This document shows positions 1 through 6,325 of a stretch of 13,195 nucleotides of DNA, piece by piece (position 1 is the stretch's first letter; every line of letters begins with the position of its first letter). The DNA is from an uncultured Coprococcus sp. (GTDB lineage: Bacteria; Bacillota_A; Clostridia; Lachnospirales; Lachnospiraceae). The notes beneath the pieces were generated by a model that was given only the letters and a program-made list of their open reading frames with translations, was not told the origin of the DNA and made no database searches. Where the stretch lies: positions 1 to 13,195 of the forward strand of contig CAAGAB010000219.1 in assembly GCA_900767685.1 (NCBI GenBank). The letters run 5' to 3'. Position numbers and translations under genes: made by a program.

Positions 1-125
1 TTCCGATCTTACCGTTGTTGGCTAGTTGTAATGCTACAGACTATGCGTAACAAGGCGTTTTTATCTATTTGGAATATAAAATAGAAAAAGATACAAAATT
101 TTCGCAAAAGTCCTTAATTTGAGGC

Positions 126-160
126 AAAAGATACACGAATTGTAAATCCTTGTATCTTTT
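126..160. repeat. 10-bp perfect inverted repeat upstream of hemL
   Basis: AAAAGATACA at 126-135 is the exact reverse complement of TGTATCTTTT at 151-160, with a 15-base spacer. The same AAGATACA half-site recurs in direct orientation near 88 and 179. No T-run follows that would make it an obvious terminator on the plus strand. It may be an operator pair or a hairpin in the leader. Confidence 0.6.
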
Positions 161-173
161 GGGAAAATTTCCT

Positions 174-202
174 TTGAAAAGATACAATATTGTACCTAAA
201 TG
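174..202 (+). promoter_or_regulatory. Candidate hemL promoter with palindrome in the spacer
   Basis: TTGAAA (174-179), a 17-base spacer and TAAATG (197-202) give a weak sigma-A-like pair. The spacer holds the perfect 12-bp palindrome TACAATATTGTA (183-194), which is where a regulator would interfere with polymerase. A related TACA-N5-TGTA pair lies at 132-144. The -35 is good and the -10 is poor, so the promoter call is tentative. The palindrome itself is certain. Confidence 0.35.
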
Positions 203-230
203 GCTAAAATAGCAAGATTTTGCGAAAAAA

Positions 231-280
231 ACCAAAGAAAACAAAAGAAATCAAAAAGAAAACAAGAGAGAACAAAAGAA
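231..280 (+). repeat. A-rich purine leader with about 10-bp periodicity
   Basis: Five successive ten-base blocks (starting at 231, 241, 251, 261 and 271) resemble the consensus AACAAAAGAA. Almost no T is present from about 225 to 300. A-tracts repeated at the helical period can bend DNA. As RNA, the stretch would be an unstructured purine-rich 5' leader ahead of hemL. It may simply be low-complexity slippage. Confidence 0.5.
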
Positions 281-315
281 AAAGTCACAAAGAACGATAA
301 ATTATAGAAAGAAGA

Positions 316-1593
316 ATGGCAATGACAAATTCACAGGATTTATTTGAAAAATCACAGAAGGTAATTCCGGGCGGCGTCAATTCACCGGTCAGGGCATTTG
401 GCTCGGTGGGACGTACACCTGTATTTATGAAGAAAGCAAAAGGTTCACATATATTTGACGAGGATGGCAATTCCTACGTGGATTATGTCTGCTCCTGGGG
501 CCCGGGAATTCTGGGACATGCCGATGACAGAGTCATAGATGCGGTGAAGGCTGCTTGTGATGACGGACTTACATTTGGCGCACCGACAAGGAAAGAACTC
601 GAGATCGCAGAGCTGATAAATGAGCTCATGCCGTCAATGGAGCTGACACGAATGGTCAACTCGGGAACAGAGGCGGTGATGAGTGCCCTCAGAGTGGCGA
701 GAGGATTTACAGGCAGAGACAAGATTGTAAAGTTCCGCGGCTGCTATCACGGACACAGTGATGGACTTCTGGTCAAGGCAGGCTCGGCGGCACTCACACA
801 GTCAGTTCCGGACAGCCTGGGAGTTCCAAAGTCGTATACACAGCATACACTCATAGCAGAGTATAACAACGAGGATAGCGTAAAGAAGTTATTTGAGGCG
901 GAGGGAAAAAACATTGCAGCAATAGTGGTCGAGCCTGTTGCAGCAAATATGGGAGTTGTCCCACCGCATGATGGATTCCTTCAGTTCCTCAGGGACATAA
1001 CAAATGAGTACGGCGCACTTCTTATATTTGATGAGGTCATCACAGGTTTCAGACTCAGCCTTGGCGGTGCCCAGGAATACTTCGGGGTAAAGCCTGACCT
1101 CACAACGCTTGGCAAGATAGTTGGAGGCGGAATGCCGGTGGGAGCATACGGCGGACGCCGCGATGTCATGAGCATGGTGGCGCCACTCGGCGGAGTATAT
1201 CAGGCGGGAACCCTGTCGGGCAATCCGATTGCCATGACAGCCGGACTCACAACGCTCCGCATACTCCAGAAGGAAAAGGACAAGATATATCCGGCGATAG
1301 AAAAGAGCACAAGGCAGATAGCCGACACAGTCAGAAGCACATTTGGCGGAGCAGTCCACGTCAACCAGATAGGCTCACTGATGAGTGTATTCTTCACAGA
1401 TCAGGAAGTGGTGGACATGGACACATCGATATCCAGCGACACAGCTAGGTATGCAAAGTATTTTTCATACATGCTGGACAATGGAATCTACCTTGCTCCA
1501 TCACAGTTTGAGGCAATGTTCGTGTCCTACGCACACAGCAAGGAAGACGTATCCAAAACCTGTGAGCTGATAAAGAAATACAAAGAGAACTAG
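316..1593 (+). CDS. hemL: Glutamate-1-semialdehyde 2,1-aminomutase
   Basis: This PLP-dependent class-III aminotransferase-fold enzyme converts glutamate-1-semialdehyde to 5-aminolevulinate, the C5-pathway entry to tetrapyrroles, in the cytoplasm. The 425 residues match the usual family length. Diagnostic motifs are IPGGVNSPVRAF near the N-terminus, NSGTEA (N115), CYHGH (C143-H147), the PLP-binding DEVITGFR (D239) and the catalytic lysine K267 in LGKIVGGG. Starts at 316 and 322 are both possible. The second gives K265, the E. coli numbering, and is about equally placed behind the weak purine-rich site AGAAAGAAG (306-314). No other hem gene lies within the window, so it appears to be a single-gene unit behind a long repeat-rich leader. 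No key residue is missing. Confidence 0.97.
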   Translation: MAMTNSQDLFEKSQKVIPGGVNSPVRAFGSVGRTPVFMKKAKGSHIFDEDGNSYVDYVCSWGPGILGHADDRVIDAVKAACDDGLTFGAPTRKELEIAELINELMPSMELTRMVNSGTEAVMSALRVARGFTGRDKIVKFRGCYHGHSDGLLVKAGSAALTQSVPDSLGVPKSYTQHTLIAEYNNEDSVKKLFEAEGKNIAAIVVEPVAANMGVVPPHDGFLQFLRDITNEYGALLIFDEVITGFRLSLGGAQEYFGVKPDLTTLGKIVGGGMPVGAYGGRRDVMSMVAPLGGVYQAGTLSGNPIAMTAGLTTLRILQKEKDKIYPAIEKSTRQIADTVRSTFGGAVHVNQIGSLMSVFFTDQEVVDMDTSISSDTARYAKYFSYMLDNGIYLAPSQFEAMFVSYAHSKEDVSKTCELIKKYKEN

Positions 1594-1710
1594 AGAGACT
1601 TAGTAGGTCAGAAGATGTCTCATTAAAAAGGAATTTATATTCCTATATTGTAGAAATAATTAGATAAGTATTAAAAGAGTGGTTTGGAAATAACATAATA
1701 AAACTAACGG

Positions 1711-1917
1711 TTATCGAAGAGTAAGCTGTCATGTTTATGTGATGCTCCAAAGGCGGGTAGCACATAGACGACGGAAGCTTGTCGCTCCTTGCTGAGCGGG
1801 AGCCCCCCTGCCCTTATAGGGGGCGGGAGCGAATGCAGTCAGGAGCTAAGACAAGGTGACAGAGTCGTGCGTAGCCTTGGAGCATCACATAAACATGACA
1901 GCGACCTTCTTCGACAA
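1711..1917 (+). ncRNA. Large hairpin element, copy 1, abutting the trxB ribosome binding site
   Basis: A perfect 26-bp inverted repeat (1725-1750 with 1877-1902) closes the structure. It is extended by GGC/GCC (1752-1754 with 1874-1876) and by an outer helix TCGAAGA/TCTTCGA (1714-1720 with 1908-1914). Inside are CTTGTC/GACAAG (1778-1783 with 1850-1855), GCTCCT/AGGAGC (1784-1789 with 1841-1846, bulge TAA) and the apical hairpin CCCCCT/AGGGGG (1804-1809 with 1818-1823) around the loop GCCCTTAT. The same architecture with different paired bases occurs at 6326-6550. The structure ends within the first bases of AAGGAGG for trxB. I see no T-run, so it is not an intrinsic terminator. It is not a riboswitch or RNA class I recognise. 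It could be a cis-acting RNA leader, a small RNA or a MITE-like palindromic DNA element. The region 1594-1710 before it is AT-rich with nothing convincing. Confidence 0.72.
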
Positions 1918-1926
1918 GGAGGAACT

Positions 1927-2928
1927 ATGAGAGATTTGGTTATTGTGGGCAGCGGTCCTGCGGGTCTGTCCGCCGCAGTCTACGCCAAGAGGGCGATGAT
2001 GGACGTGGTGGTACTGGAGAAGGAGGCGTTCTCCGGCGGGCAGATCGTGAATACAGAGCAGGTTGACAACTACCTTGGACTGCCGGGCATAAGCGGCTTT
2101 GACATGGGTATGAAGTTCAGAGAACACGCGGATACATTTGACGTGGAGTTTGATGACAGAGAGGTGACAGCTATCGAGGATCACGGCGATCACAAGAAGG
2201 TCAGCCTGGAGGATGGTAGCAGCATAGAGACAAAGGCGGTTCTGATAGCCACGGGCGCAAAGCACAGAAAGCTTGGCATTCCCGGTGAGGAGAAATTCAC
2301 AGGGGCAGGAGTTTCTTACTGTGCTACATGTGATGGAGCATTTTTTAGGAACAAAGAAGTCGCAGTTGTGGGCGGAGGCAACATAGCCCTTGAGGATGCC
2401 CTGTATCTGTCAAAGATGTGTAGCAAGGTGCATCTGCTCCATAGAAGAGATAAGTTCAGAGGCGAGAAAATACTTGGTGCGCAGGTGCTTGAGACTGAGA
2501 ATATAGAATTCCACCCATTTGCGCAGGTGACAGAGATAAGCGGAACCCCGGGCAAGCTGGAGCTCAAAGTCGCTGTGAAGACACCAAAAACAGTGGGCGG
2601 ACAGGCAGATGCAGGGGCAAATGTCAATGCGTCTAGTGAAGAAACATCGGCATTTGGCAGCCACGATTTTACACTTCCGGTAGCCGGTGTATTCATTGCC
2701 ATAGGAACAAGCCCGATCACAGACTTCCTCGGTGACGTCGTGGAACTTGATGACGCTGGTTACGTTGTAGCGGGCGAGACCGGACAGACCGGCACACAGG
2801 GAATATTTGCCGCGGGAGATGTGAGGACCAAGGCGGTGCGCCAGGTGGCGACAGCAGTCGGAGACGGTGCAGCAGTTATCCATTATGTAGAGGAATACCT
2901 GAATGGGTTAAAAAATAAGGATAACTGA
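1927..2928 (+). CDS. trxB: Thioredoxin reductase (NADPH, flavoprotein)
   Basis: Transfers electrons from NADPH through FAD and a redox disulfide to thioredoxin in the cytoplasm. The reading frame is open from 1789, but the start at 1927 is chosen because AGGAGG (1917-1922) lies four bases upstream and the protein then begins MRDLVIVGSGPAG, the FAD-binding fold (G8-G13). The active-site pair is C132-A-T-C135 followed by D. The NADPH domain has GGGNIALEDA and HRRDKFR, the arginine pattern of NADPH-specific enzymes. The C-terminal FAD motif GIFAAGDVRTK and RQVATAVGDGA are intact. At 333 residues it is somewhat longer than the usual 310-320, because of a Gly/Ala/Ser-rich stretch at about K218-F248. 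It sits directly behind hairpin element 1, whose outer helix touches the ribosome binding site. Confidence 0.95.
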   Translation: MRDLVIVGSGPAGLSAAVYAKRAMMDVVVLEKEAFSGGQIVNTEQVDNYLGLPGISGFDMGMKFREHADTFDVEFDDREVTAIEDHGDHKKVSLEDGSSIETKAVLIATGAKHRKLGIPGEEKFTGAGVSYCATCDGAFFRNKEVAVVGGGNIALEDALYLSKMCSKVHLLHRRDKFRGEKILGAQVLETENIEFHPFAQVTEISGTPGKLELKVAVKTPKTVGGQADAGANVNASSEETSAFGSHDFTLPVAGVFIAIGTSPITDFLGDVVELDDAGYVVAGETGQTGTQGIFAAGDVRTKAVRQVATAVGDGAAVIHYVEEYLNGLKNKDN

Positions 2929-3003
2929 AACAGCTGATCAGCATATATGATTAATGATATAGAAACATACTCATAAAAAATAAATAGAATAATTGGGAAG
3001 TAA

Positions 3004-3058
3004 TTGGCATGGAGATAAAGCATGGAATGTAAATGCATACCTGTTTTCTCCCTGCCAA
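3004..3058. repeat. Imperfect 12-bp inverted repeat between trxB and the Rrf2 gene
   Basis: TTGGCATGGAGA (3004-3015) pairs with TCTCCCTGCCAA (3047-3058) with one mismatch and a 31-base spacer. It is followed by an A-run, not a T-run, so it is not a normal intrinsic terminator on either strand. A second small palindrome, GCTGATCAGC, lies at 2933-2942 just after the trxB stop. Either may end trxB transcripts or protect their 3' end. Confidence 0.4.
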
Positions 3059-3123
3059 AAAAAATAAAACTAATTCATAGTAATTCTATAGGTAAAATAT
3101 AACAATGAACAGGAGGCGGAAAA

Positions 3124-3558
3124 ATGTTAATATCATCAAAGGGACAATATGCATTGAGACTCATGGTAGATATATCGATAAACAGTGGCAGCACGGTTAC
3201 TGTTAAAGCCGTAGCCAGAAGATGTGGATTGTCTGACAAATATCTTGAGCAGGTTACATCTTCTCTGCTAAAGGCAGGATATTTAAGGAGCGTGAGAGGC
3301 CCGAGGGGCGGTTACCGTCTGAACATGCCAGCGGAAGAGATCACGGTTGGGATGGTGCTAAGGGCGATTGAGGGCAGGATATCACCGATTGATAACAGAG
3401 TTGATGAGGACGGCGACACCAACATGGTCATGAACGATGTCATCGGAGAGGTGTGGGATGACCTTGAGACTGCCATCAACAATGTCCTTGATAACAAAAC
3501 CATCGCCGATCTTACCCGGGAGTACAGTGACCGAATCGGATACATGTACTCAATATAA
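3124..3558 (+). CDS. Rrf2-family transcriptional regulator
   Basis: A small winged-helix DNA-binding protein of the Rrf2 superfamily, which includes IscR, CymR and NsrR. The N-terminus MLISSKGQYALRLMVDIS is the family signature. A helix-turn-helix follows (about residues 26-47, VKAVARRCGLSDKYLEQV), then the wing YLRSVRGPRGGYRLN and the dimerisation part ITVGMVLRAIEG. The three closely spaced cysteines that hold the Fe-S cluster in IscR/NsrR are absent; the only cysteine is in the HTH (RRCGLSD). It therefore resembles CymR-type, cluster-free members, and may sense cysteine status through a partner. That role is inference. AGGAGG at 3111-3116 sets the start. At 144 residues it is full length. 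Near-repeats AATTCATAGT/AATTCTATAG at about 3072-3091 could be its own operator, but this is unproven. Confidence 0.9.
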   Translation: MLISSKGQYALRLMVDISINSGSTVTVKAVARRCGLSDKYLEQVTSSLLKAGYLRSVRGPRGGYRLNMPAEEITVGMVLRAIEGRISPIDNRVDEDGDTNMVMNDVIGEVWDDLETAINNVLDNKTIADLTREYSDRIGYMYSI

Positions 3559-3561
3559 ATC

Positions 3562-3745
3562 AGGGACGGAGGGGACAGGTACCTCCGTCCCCATTTTCAA
3601 GTCTGGGGGACAGAAAGTCTGAAGGGGACAGGTACCTCCGTCCCCTTTTGGTGCAAAAAGGCTTTAATTTTTGTGAAAACCTCAAAAGGGGTCAGGCCCC
3701 TCCGTCCCCCCGAAGGGGTCAGGCACCTCCGTCCCCCGGAGGGGC
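3562..3745. repeat. Cluster of four REP-like 22-bp imperfect palindromes
   Basis: Four same-direction copies at 3571-3592, 3624-3645, 3688-3709 and 3715-3736 share the form GGGG[A/T]CAGG..CCTCCGTCCCC. Copies 1 and 2 are identical; copies 3 and 4 differ at a few positions. GGGGAC/GTCCCC arms flank a GGTACC core in copies 1-2. Copy 1 also forms a 10-bp hairpin GGGACGGAGG/CCTCCGTCCC (3563-3572 with 3582-3591) just after the Rrf2 stop. Copies 2 and 3 face each other through CCCCTTTTG/CAAAAGGGG. The pattern resembles REP sequences spread by RAYT (Y1) transposases. No such transposase is in the window, so the link is inference. Confidence 0.75.
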
Positions 3746-3758
3746 AATAAGATTTCAG

Positions 3759-3786
3759 TTGAAAAAAAACTTATTTTGTATATAGT
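3759..3786 (+). promoter_or_regulatory. Probable tcdA promoter
   Basis: TTGAAA (3759-3764), a 16-base spacer and TATAGT (3781-3786) form a fair sigma-A-type promoter. It would start transcription about 30 bases before the tcdA start codon and lies just beyond the REP-like cluster. Confidence 0.55.
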
Positions 3787-3822
3787 TGTAGTGGGATATA
3801 TATCATAGTAGGAGAATAAGAG

Positions 3823-4578
3823 ATGTTAACACAGTTTTCGAGAACAGAGCTGCTATTTGGCAAGGAAGCCATGGACAAGCTGGCAGGCTCTAAGGTAGCG
3901 GTATTTGGAATAGGCGGAGTTGGCGGTTATGTATGCGAGGCGCTGGTAAGGAGCGGTGTCGGAGCATTTGACCTTATAGATGACGACAAGGTGTGTCTGA
4001 CGAACCTTAACAGACAGATCATAGCGACAAGGAGCACGGTTGGAAAGTACAAGACCGATGTTATGAGGGACAGGATGCTGGACATCAACCCTAAGGTGGA
4101 TGTAGAAGTTCACAAATGTTTCTTCCTTCCGGAGAATGCGGATGACTTCCCTTGGGACAGCTACGACTACGTAGTCGATGCGGTGGACACCGTGACAGCC
4201 AAGATTGCTCTTGTCATGAAGTGCAAGGAGAAGAATATCCCGATCATCAGCAGCATGGGTGCGGGAAACAAGCTTGACGGAAGCCAGTTCAAGGTTGCAG
4301 ATATATACAAGACAAAGGTGTGTCCGCTTGCGAAGGTCATGAGAAGAGAGCTGAAGAAGAGGGGCGTCAAGAAACTCAAGGTCGTATACTCTGAAGAGAT
4401 TCCGACAAGGCCGATCGAAGATATGGCGATAAGCTGCAGAAACAACTGCATTTGTCCTCCGGGTGCAGAACACAAATGTACAGAGCGCAGAGACATCCCG
4501 GGCAGCGTGGCATTTGTGCCATCAGTCGCAGGGCTTATAATAGCCGGTGAGGTGGCAAAGGATCTCATCAGGAGGTAA
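3823..4578 (+). CDS. tcdA: tRNA threonylcarbamoyladenosine dehydratase
   Basis: An E1/ThiF-like ATP-dependent enzyme (TcdA, formerly CsdL/YgdL) that cyclises t6A at tRNA position 37 to ct6A. The 251-residue length fits TcdA and is too short for MoeB-rhodanese fusions. It opens with FSRTELLFGKEAMDKL, then the nucleotide-binding GIGGVGG (G29-G35), the acidic IDDDK (D53-D55) and NLNRQ (N63-Q65). DYVVDAVDTV and SSMGAGNKLDG are further family motifs. A cysteine-rich loop, C205, C209, C211 and C219, lies in the C-terminal third. AGGAG (3810-3814) lies eight bases before the start. It appears monocistronic with its own promoter. It converges on the minus-strand gene that ends at 4599, with only about 20 bases between the stops. 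Confidence 0.93.
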   Translation: MLTQFSRTELLFGKEAMDKLAGSKVAVFGIGGVGGYVCEALVRSGVGAFDLIDDDKVCLTNLNRQIIATRSTVGKYKTDVMRDRMLDINPKVDVEVHKCFFLPENADDFPWDSYDYVVDAVDTVTAKIALVMKCKEKNIPIISSMGAGNKLDGSQFKVADIYKTKVCPLAKVMRRELKKRGVKKLKVVYSEEIPTRPIEDMAISCRNNCICPPGAEHKCTERRDIPGSVAFVPSVAGLIIAGEVAKDLIRR

Positions 4579-4579
4579 T

Positions 4580-4607
4580 AAAAAAGGACGCTGAGAAATC
4601 AGCGCCT
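4580..4607 (-). terminator. Intrinsic terminator of the DUF3592-like gene
   Basis: On the minus strand CGCTGA and TCAGCG (4599-4604 with 4589-4594) form a tight hairpin around a TTTC loop, flanked by weaker pairs, and are followed by six T (plus-strand A at 4580-4585). The stop codon of the minus-strand gene lies inside the hairpin. Read on the plus strand it has only CTTCT after the stem, so it would be a weak terminator for tcdA. Confidence 0.7.
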
Positions 4608-5027
4608 TCTCCATAAAAATACCAGAGTTCCAAGCAGAACCGCACCACCATAGATGAATGGTGCATTTTTGTCACTGTTCATAGTTCTTTCCGTATAAGA
4701 TACGGATGGATTATTCGGGTTGTAATATATTGCGATGGACGACATGGAGTTGTAATTTGTTATACCGCGGACGGAAAGAAAACCATTGTGCAATACTCCG
4801 GACTGGTCGCGGTATTCATAGTTGATATGGGTTCTTTTACTGAATCTTCTGACAGATGTGATATCGGCGGATGTTCTGGTATAGTCCCGCTCGATACGGC
4901 ATGCCTTACCCCGTATGGAAAGGCCGATGACCACAGCTATGATGAATGATGCTATTGGAATAATGTAAGTCGTATAAGGTAATAGTCTGAAAAAAATACT
5001 GATAGAATCCCCTGATGTTAAAATCAT
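4599..5027 (-). CDS. Small membrane protein, DUF3592-like
   Basis: 142 residues with two predicted membrane segments, at about residues 17-37 (TTYIIPIASFIIAVVIGLSI) and at the C-terminus (about 124-138, FIYGGAVLLGTLVFLW), ending in WRRR. Between them is a soluble stretch including INYEYRDQSGVLHNGFLS and IAIYYNPNNPSVSY. The pattern 'Y.Y.D..G..H.G...V.IYYNP.NP' is typical of DUF3592 proteins, whose function is unknown. AGGGGG (5034-5039 on this strand) is seven bases from the ATG. It lies alone and convergent to tcdA, with its stop inside a terminator. The DUF assignment is by motif pattern from memory; it could be another member of the same two-TM beta-sandwich type. Confidence 0.75.
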   Translation of the reverse strand: MILTSGDSISIFFRLLPYTTYIIPIASFIIAVVIGLSIRGKACRIERDYTRTSADITSVRRFSKRTHINYEYRDQSGVLHNGFLSVRGITNYNSMSSIAIYYNPNNPSVSYTERTMNSDKNAPFIYGGAVLLGTLVFLWRRR

Positions 5028-5336
5028 AATATACCCCCTGAAATTGTTGTTTCCCCAAAATGTCAGACATGAGATTCCTATTTACATGCCAGACTTGTAT
5101 GTGTAAATTATAATATAAAGTGGACAGGTTGAGAATCCATTAATTTAAGCGGATAAGTCTGTTAATATAGCAAAATTCAGGTGAATAGATATATTACTGT
5201 TTGCTCTGCCGGTGGTCTTTTGAGCGATATTCTGTGCGGTCATAAGCTCAGTCATATTCGCATTTGCCAGAAGTGATAACATGGCGATAATAGGCCAATA
5301 ATATAATAGAGAATATACAAAAGGAAGATGAACGAG
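5028..5336. other. Divergent intergenic region between the DUF3592-like and DUF3737 genes
   Basis: The region holds start signals for the two divergent genes. On the minus strand TTTACA (5102-5107), 17 bases and TAAATA (5079-5084) are a candidate promoter for the DUF3592-like gene; these boxes also form part of an inverted repeat. On the plus strand TATAAT (5302-5307) is a good -10 for the DUF3737 gene, but no convincing -35 is seen. The minus strand at 5145-5280 is open and reads somewhat like coding sequence, but it has no start signal or recognisable family. Confidence 0.45.
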
Positions 5337-6194
5337 ATGGATAAGAAGAAAGAAAAGAAGATTATAAGACAGGAGTTTCTGACAGGTGAGAGAGCTCTTT
5401 TCATGGGAAAAAATCTCGATATATATGATACGATATTTGACGACGGCGAGTCTCCGCTTAAGGAGAGCCGCGGCATAAATCTGTACGGCAGCATGTTCAA
5501 ATGGAAGTATCCGCTGTGGTACAGCAAGAACATTGTTGCGGAGGATTGCCACTGGTTTGAGATGGCGAGAGCCGGAGTCTGGTACACAGATAATATCGCA
5601 GTGAGGCGGGCACTCATCCAGGCGCCAAAGAACTTCCGCAGATGTAAGGGCCTGGAGCTTACAGATGTGACATTCACCCATGCTGAGGAAACACTGTGGA
5701 GCTGCGATGACGTGATCATAGATCATGTGACAGCAAAGGGCGACTATTTTGCCATGAACAGCAATAATATGAAGATAGACGACCTGAAGCTCGACGGCAA
5801 CTATTCATTTGACGGATGCAGGAATGTGGAGATAAGGAACTCCAACCTGCTGTCAAAGGATGCATTCTGGAATACAGAGAACGTGATCGTATACGACTCA
5901 TTCATATCAGGCGAATACCTCGGTTGGAACGCAAAGAACCTCACCCTGGTGAACTGCACCATCGAGAGCCTTCAGGGCATGTGTTACATCGATAACCTTG
6001 TGATGAAGAACTGCAAGCTCATCAACACAACACTTGCCTTTGAATACTCAGCAGTGGATGCCGACATCTGCAGCAAGATAGACAGCGTCATGAATCCGAT
6101 GTCAGGGACCATCAAAGCCCAGCACATCGACAACCTGATAATAGAAAAGGACAAAGTAGATCCGTCAAAGACAAAAATAATAGTACAGGACTAA
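5337..6194 (+). CDS. DUF3737 family protein (right-handed beta-helix)
   Basis: About 285 residues; function unknown. After a lysine-rich start (MDKKKEKK) the protein consists of repeated short strands such as NLDIYDTIF, GINLYGSMF, NIVAEDCHW, NIAVRRALI, GLELTDVTF, DVIIDHVTA, NMKIDDLKL, NVEIRNSNL, NVIVYDSFI, NLTLVNCTI and NLVMKNCKL. Each is about 20-22 residues from the next, the pattern of a parallel beta-helix as in DUF3737. No signal peptide or membrane segment is seen, so a cytoplasmic location is likely. Two in-frame starts exist (5328 and 5337). I prefer 5337 because AAGGAAG (5321-5327) ends directly at 5328 but lies nine bases before 5337. In some Firmicutes such genes sit beside MalY/PatB genes, as here; that is recollection, not a search result. 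Confidence 0.88.
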   Translation: MDKKKEKKIIRQEFLTGERALFMGKNLDIYDTIFDDGESPLKESRGINLYGSMFKWKYPLWYSKNIVAEDCHWFEMARAGVWYTDNIAVRRALIQAPKNFRRCKGLELTDVTFTHAEETLWSCDDVIIDHVTAKGDYFAMNSNNMKIDDLKLDGNYSFDGCRNVEIRNSNLLSKDAFWNTENVIVYDSFISGEYLGWNAKNLTLVNCTIESLQGMCYIDNLVMKNCKLINTTLAFEYSAVDADICSKIDSVMNPMSGTIKAQHIDNLIIEKDKVDPSKTKIIVQD

Positions 6195-6325
6195 ATTAAA
6201 GCACAGAGATTCACGGCAAAACATCAGCCCTACGTGTGACAGCAGATGATAATATAAATAATAGAAATATAATAATTTTTACGTAGAATGATGATAAATA
6301 CATGGTGATATATCATAACGCAAAT

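Larger units (their letters stand above)
1..315. other. Non-coding leader upstream of hemL, rich in inverted repeats
   Basis: No gene is convincing here. Short open tails run in from the left edge (stops near 22-24, 46-48 and 82-84), but none is recognisable. Visible structure: an inverted repeat TCTATTT/AAATAGA at 64-70 and 79-85; the 11-bp pair TTTTCGCAAAA (99-109) and its reverse complement (218-228); a 10-bp pair at 126-160; and a palindrome at 183-194. The motif AAGATACA occurs at about 88, 128 and 179, with an inverted copy at 151-158. This density suggests regulatory control of hemL, but no known riboswitch or T-box signature is visible. The first nine bases, TTCCGATCT, match the 3' end of a common Illumina adapter. 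Confidence 0.55.

Noticed and set aside
889..1359. Long minus-strand frame inside hemL
   Set aside because: It is the antisense shadow of a well-conserved gene, with no start signal; the same holds for antisense frames in trxB, tcdA, the AAA gene and others.
1711..1917. Intrinsic terminator, T-box or retron msr-msd reading of hairpin element 1
   Set aside because: No T-run follows the stem, no T-box antiterminator sequence is present, and no reverse transcriptase lies nearby.
1789..1926. Upstream extension of the trxB frame, giving 379 residues
   Set aside because: The extra 46 residues lie within the large hairpin, and the start at 1927 has a strong AGGAGG and the normal TrxB N-terminus.
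5145..5290. Minus-strand coding-like stretch ending NISIHLNFAILTDLSA
   Set aside because: Codon pattern is plausible and TAQNIAQKTTG faintly resembles a helix-turn-helix, but there is no ribosome binding site, the longer frame runs antisense into the DUF3737 gene, and no family is recognisable. At most a gene remnant.
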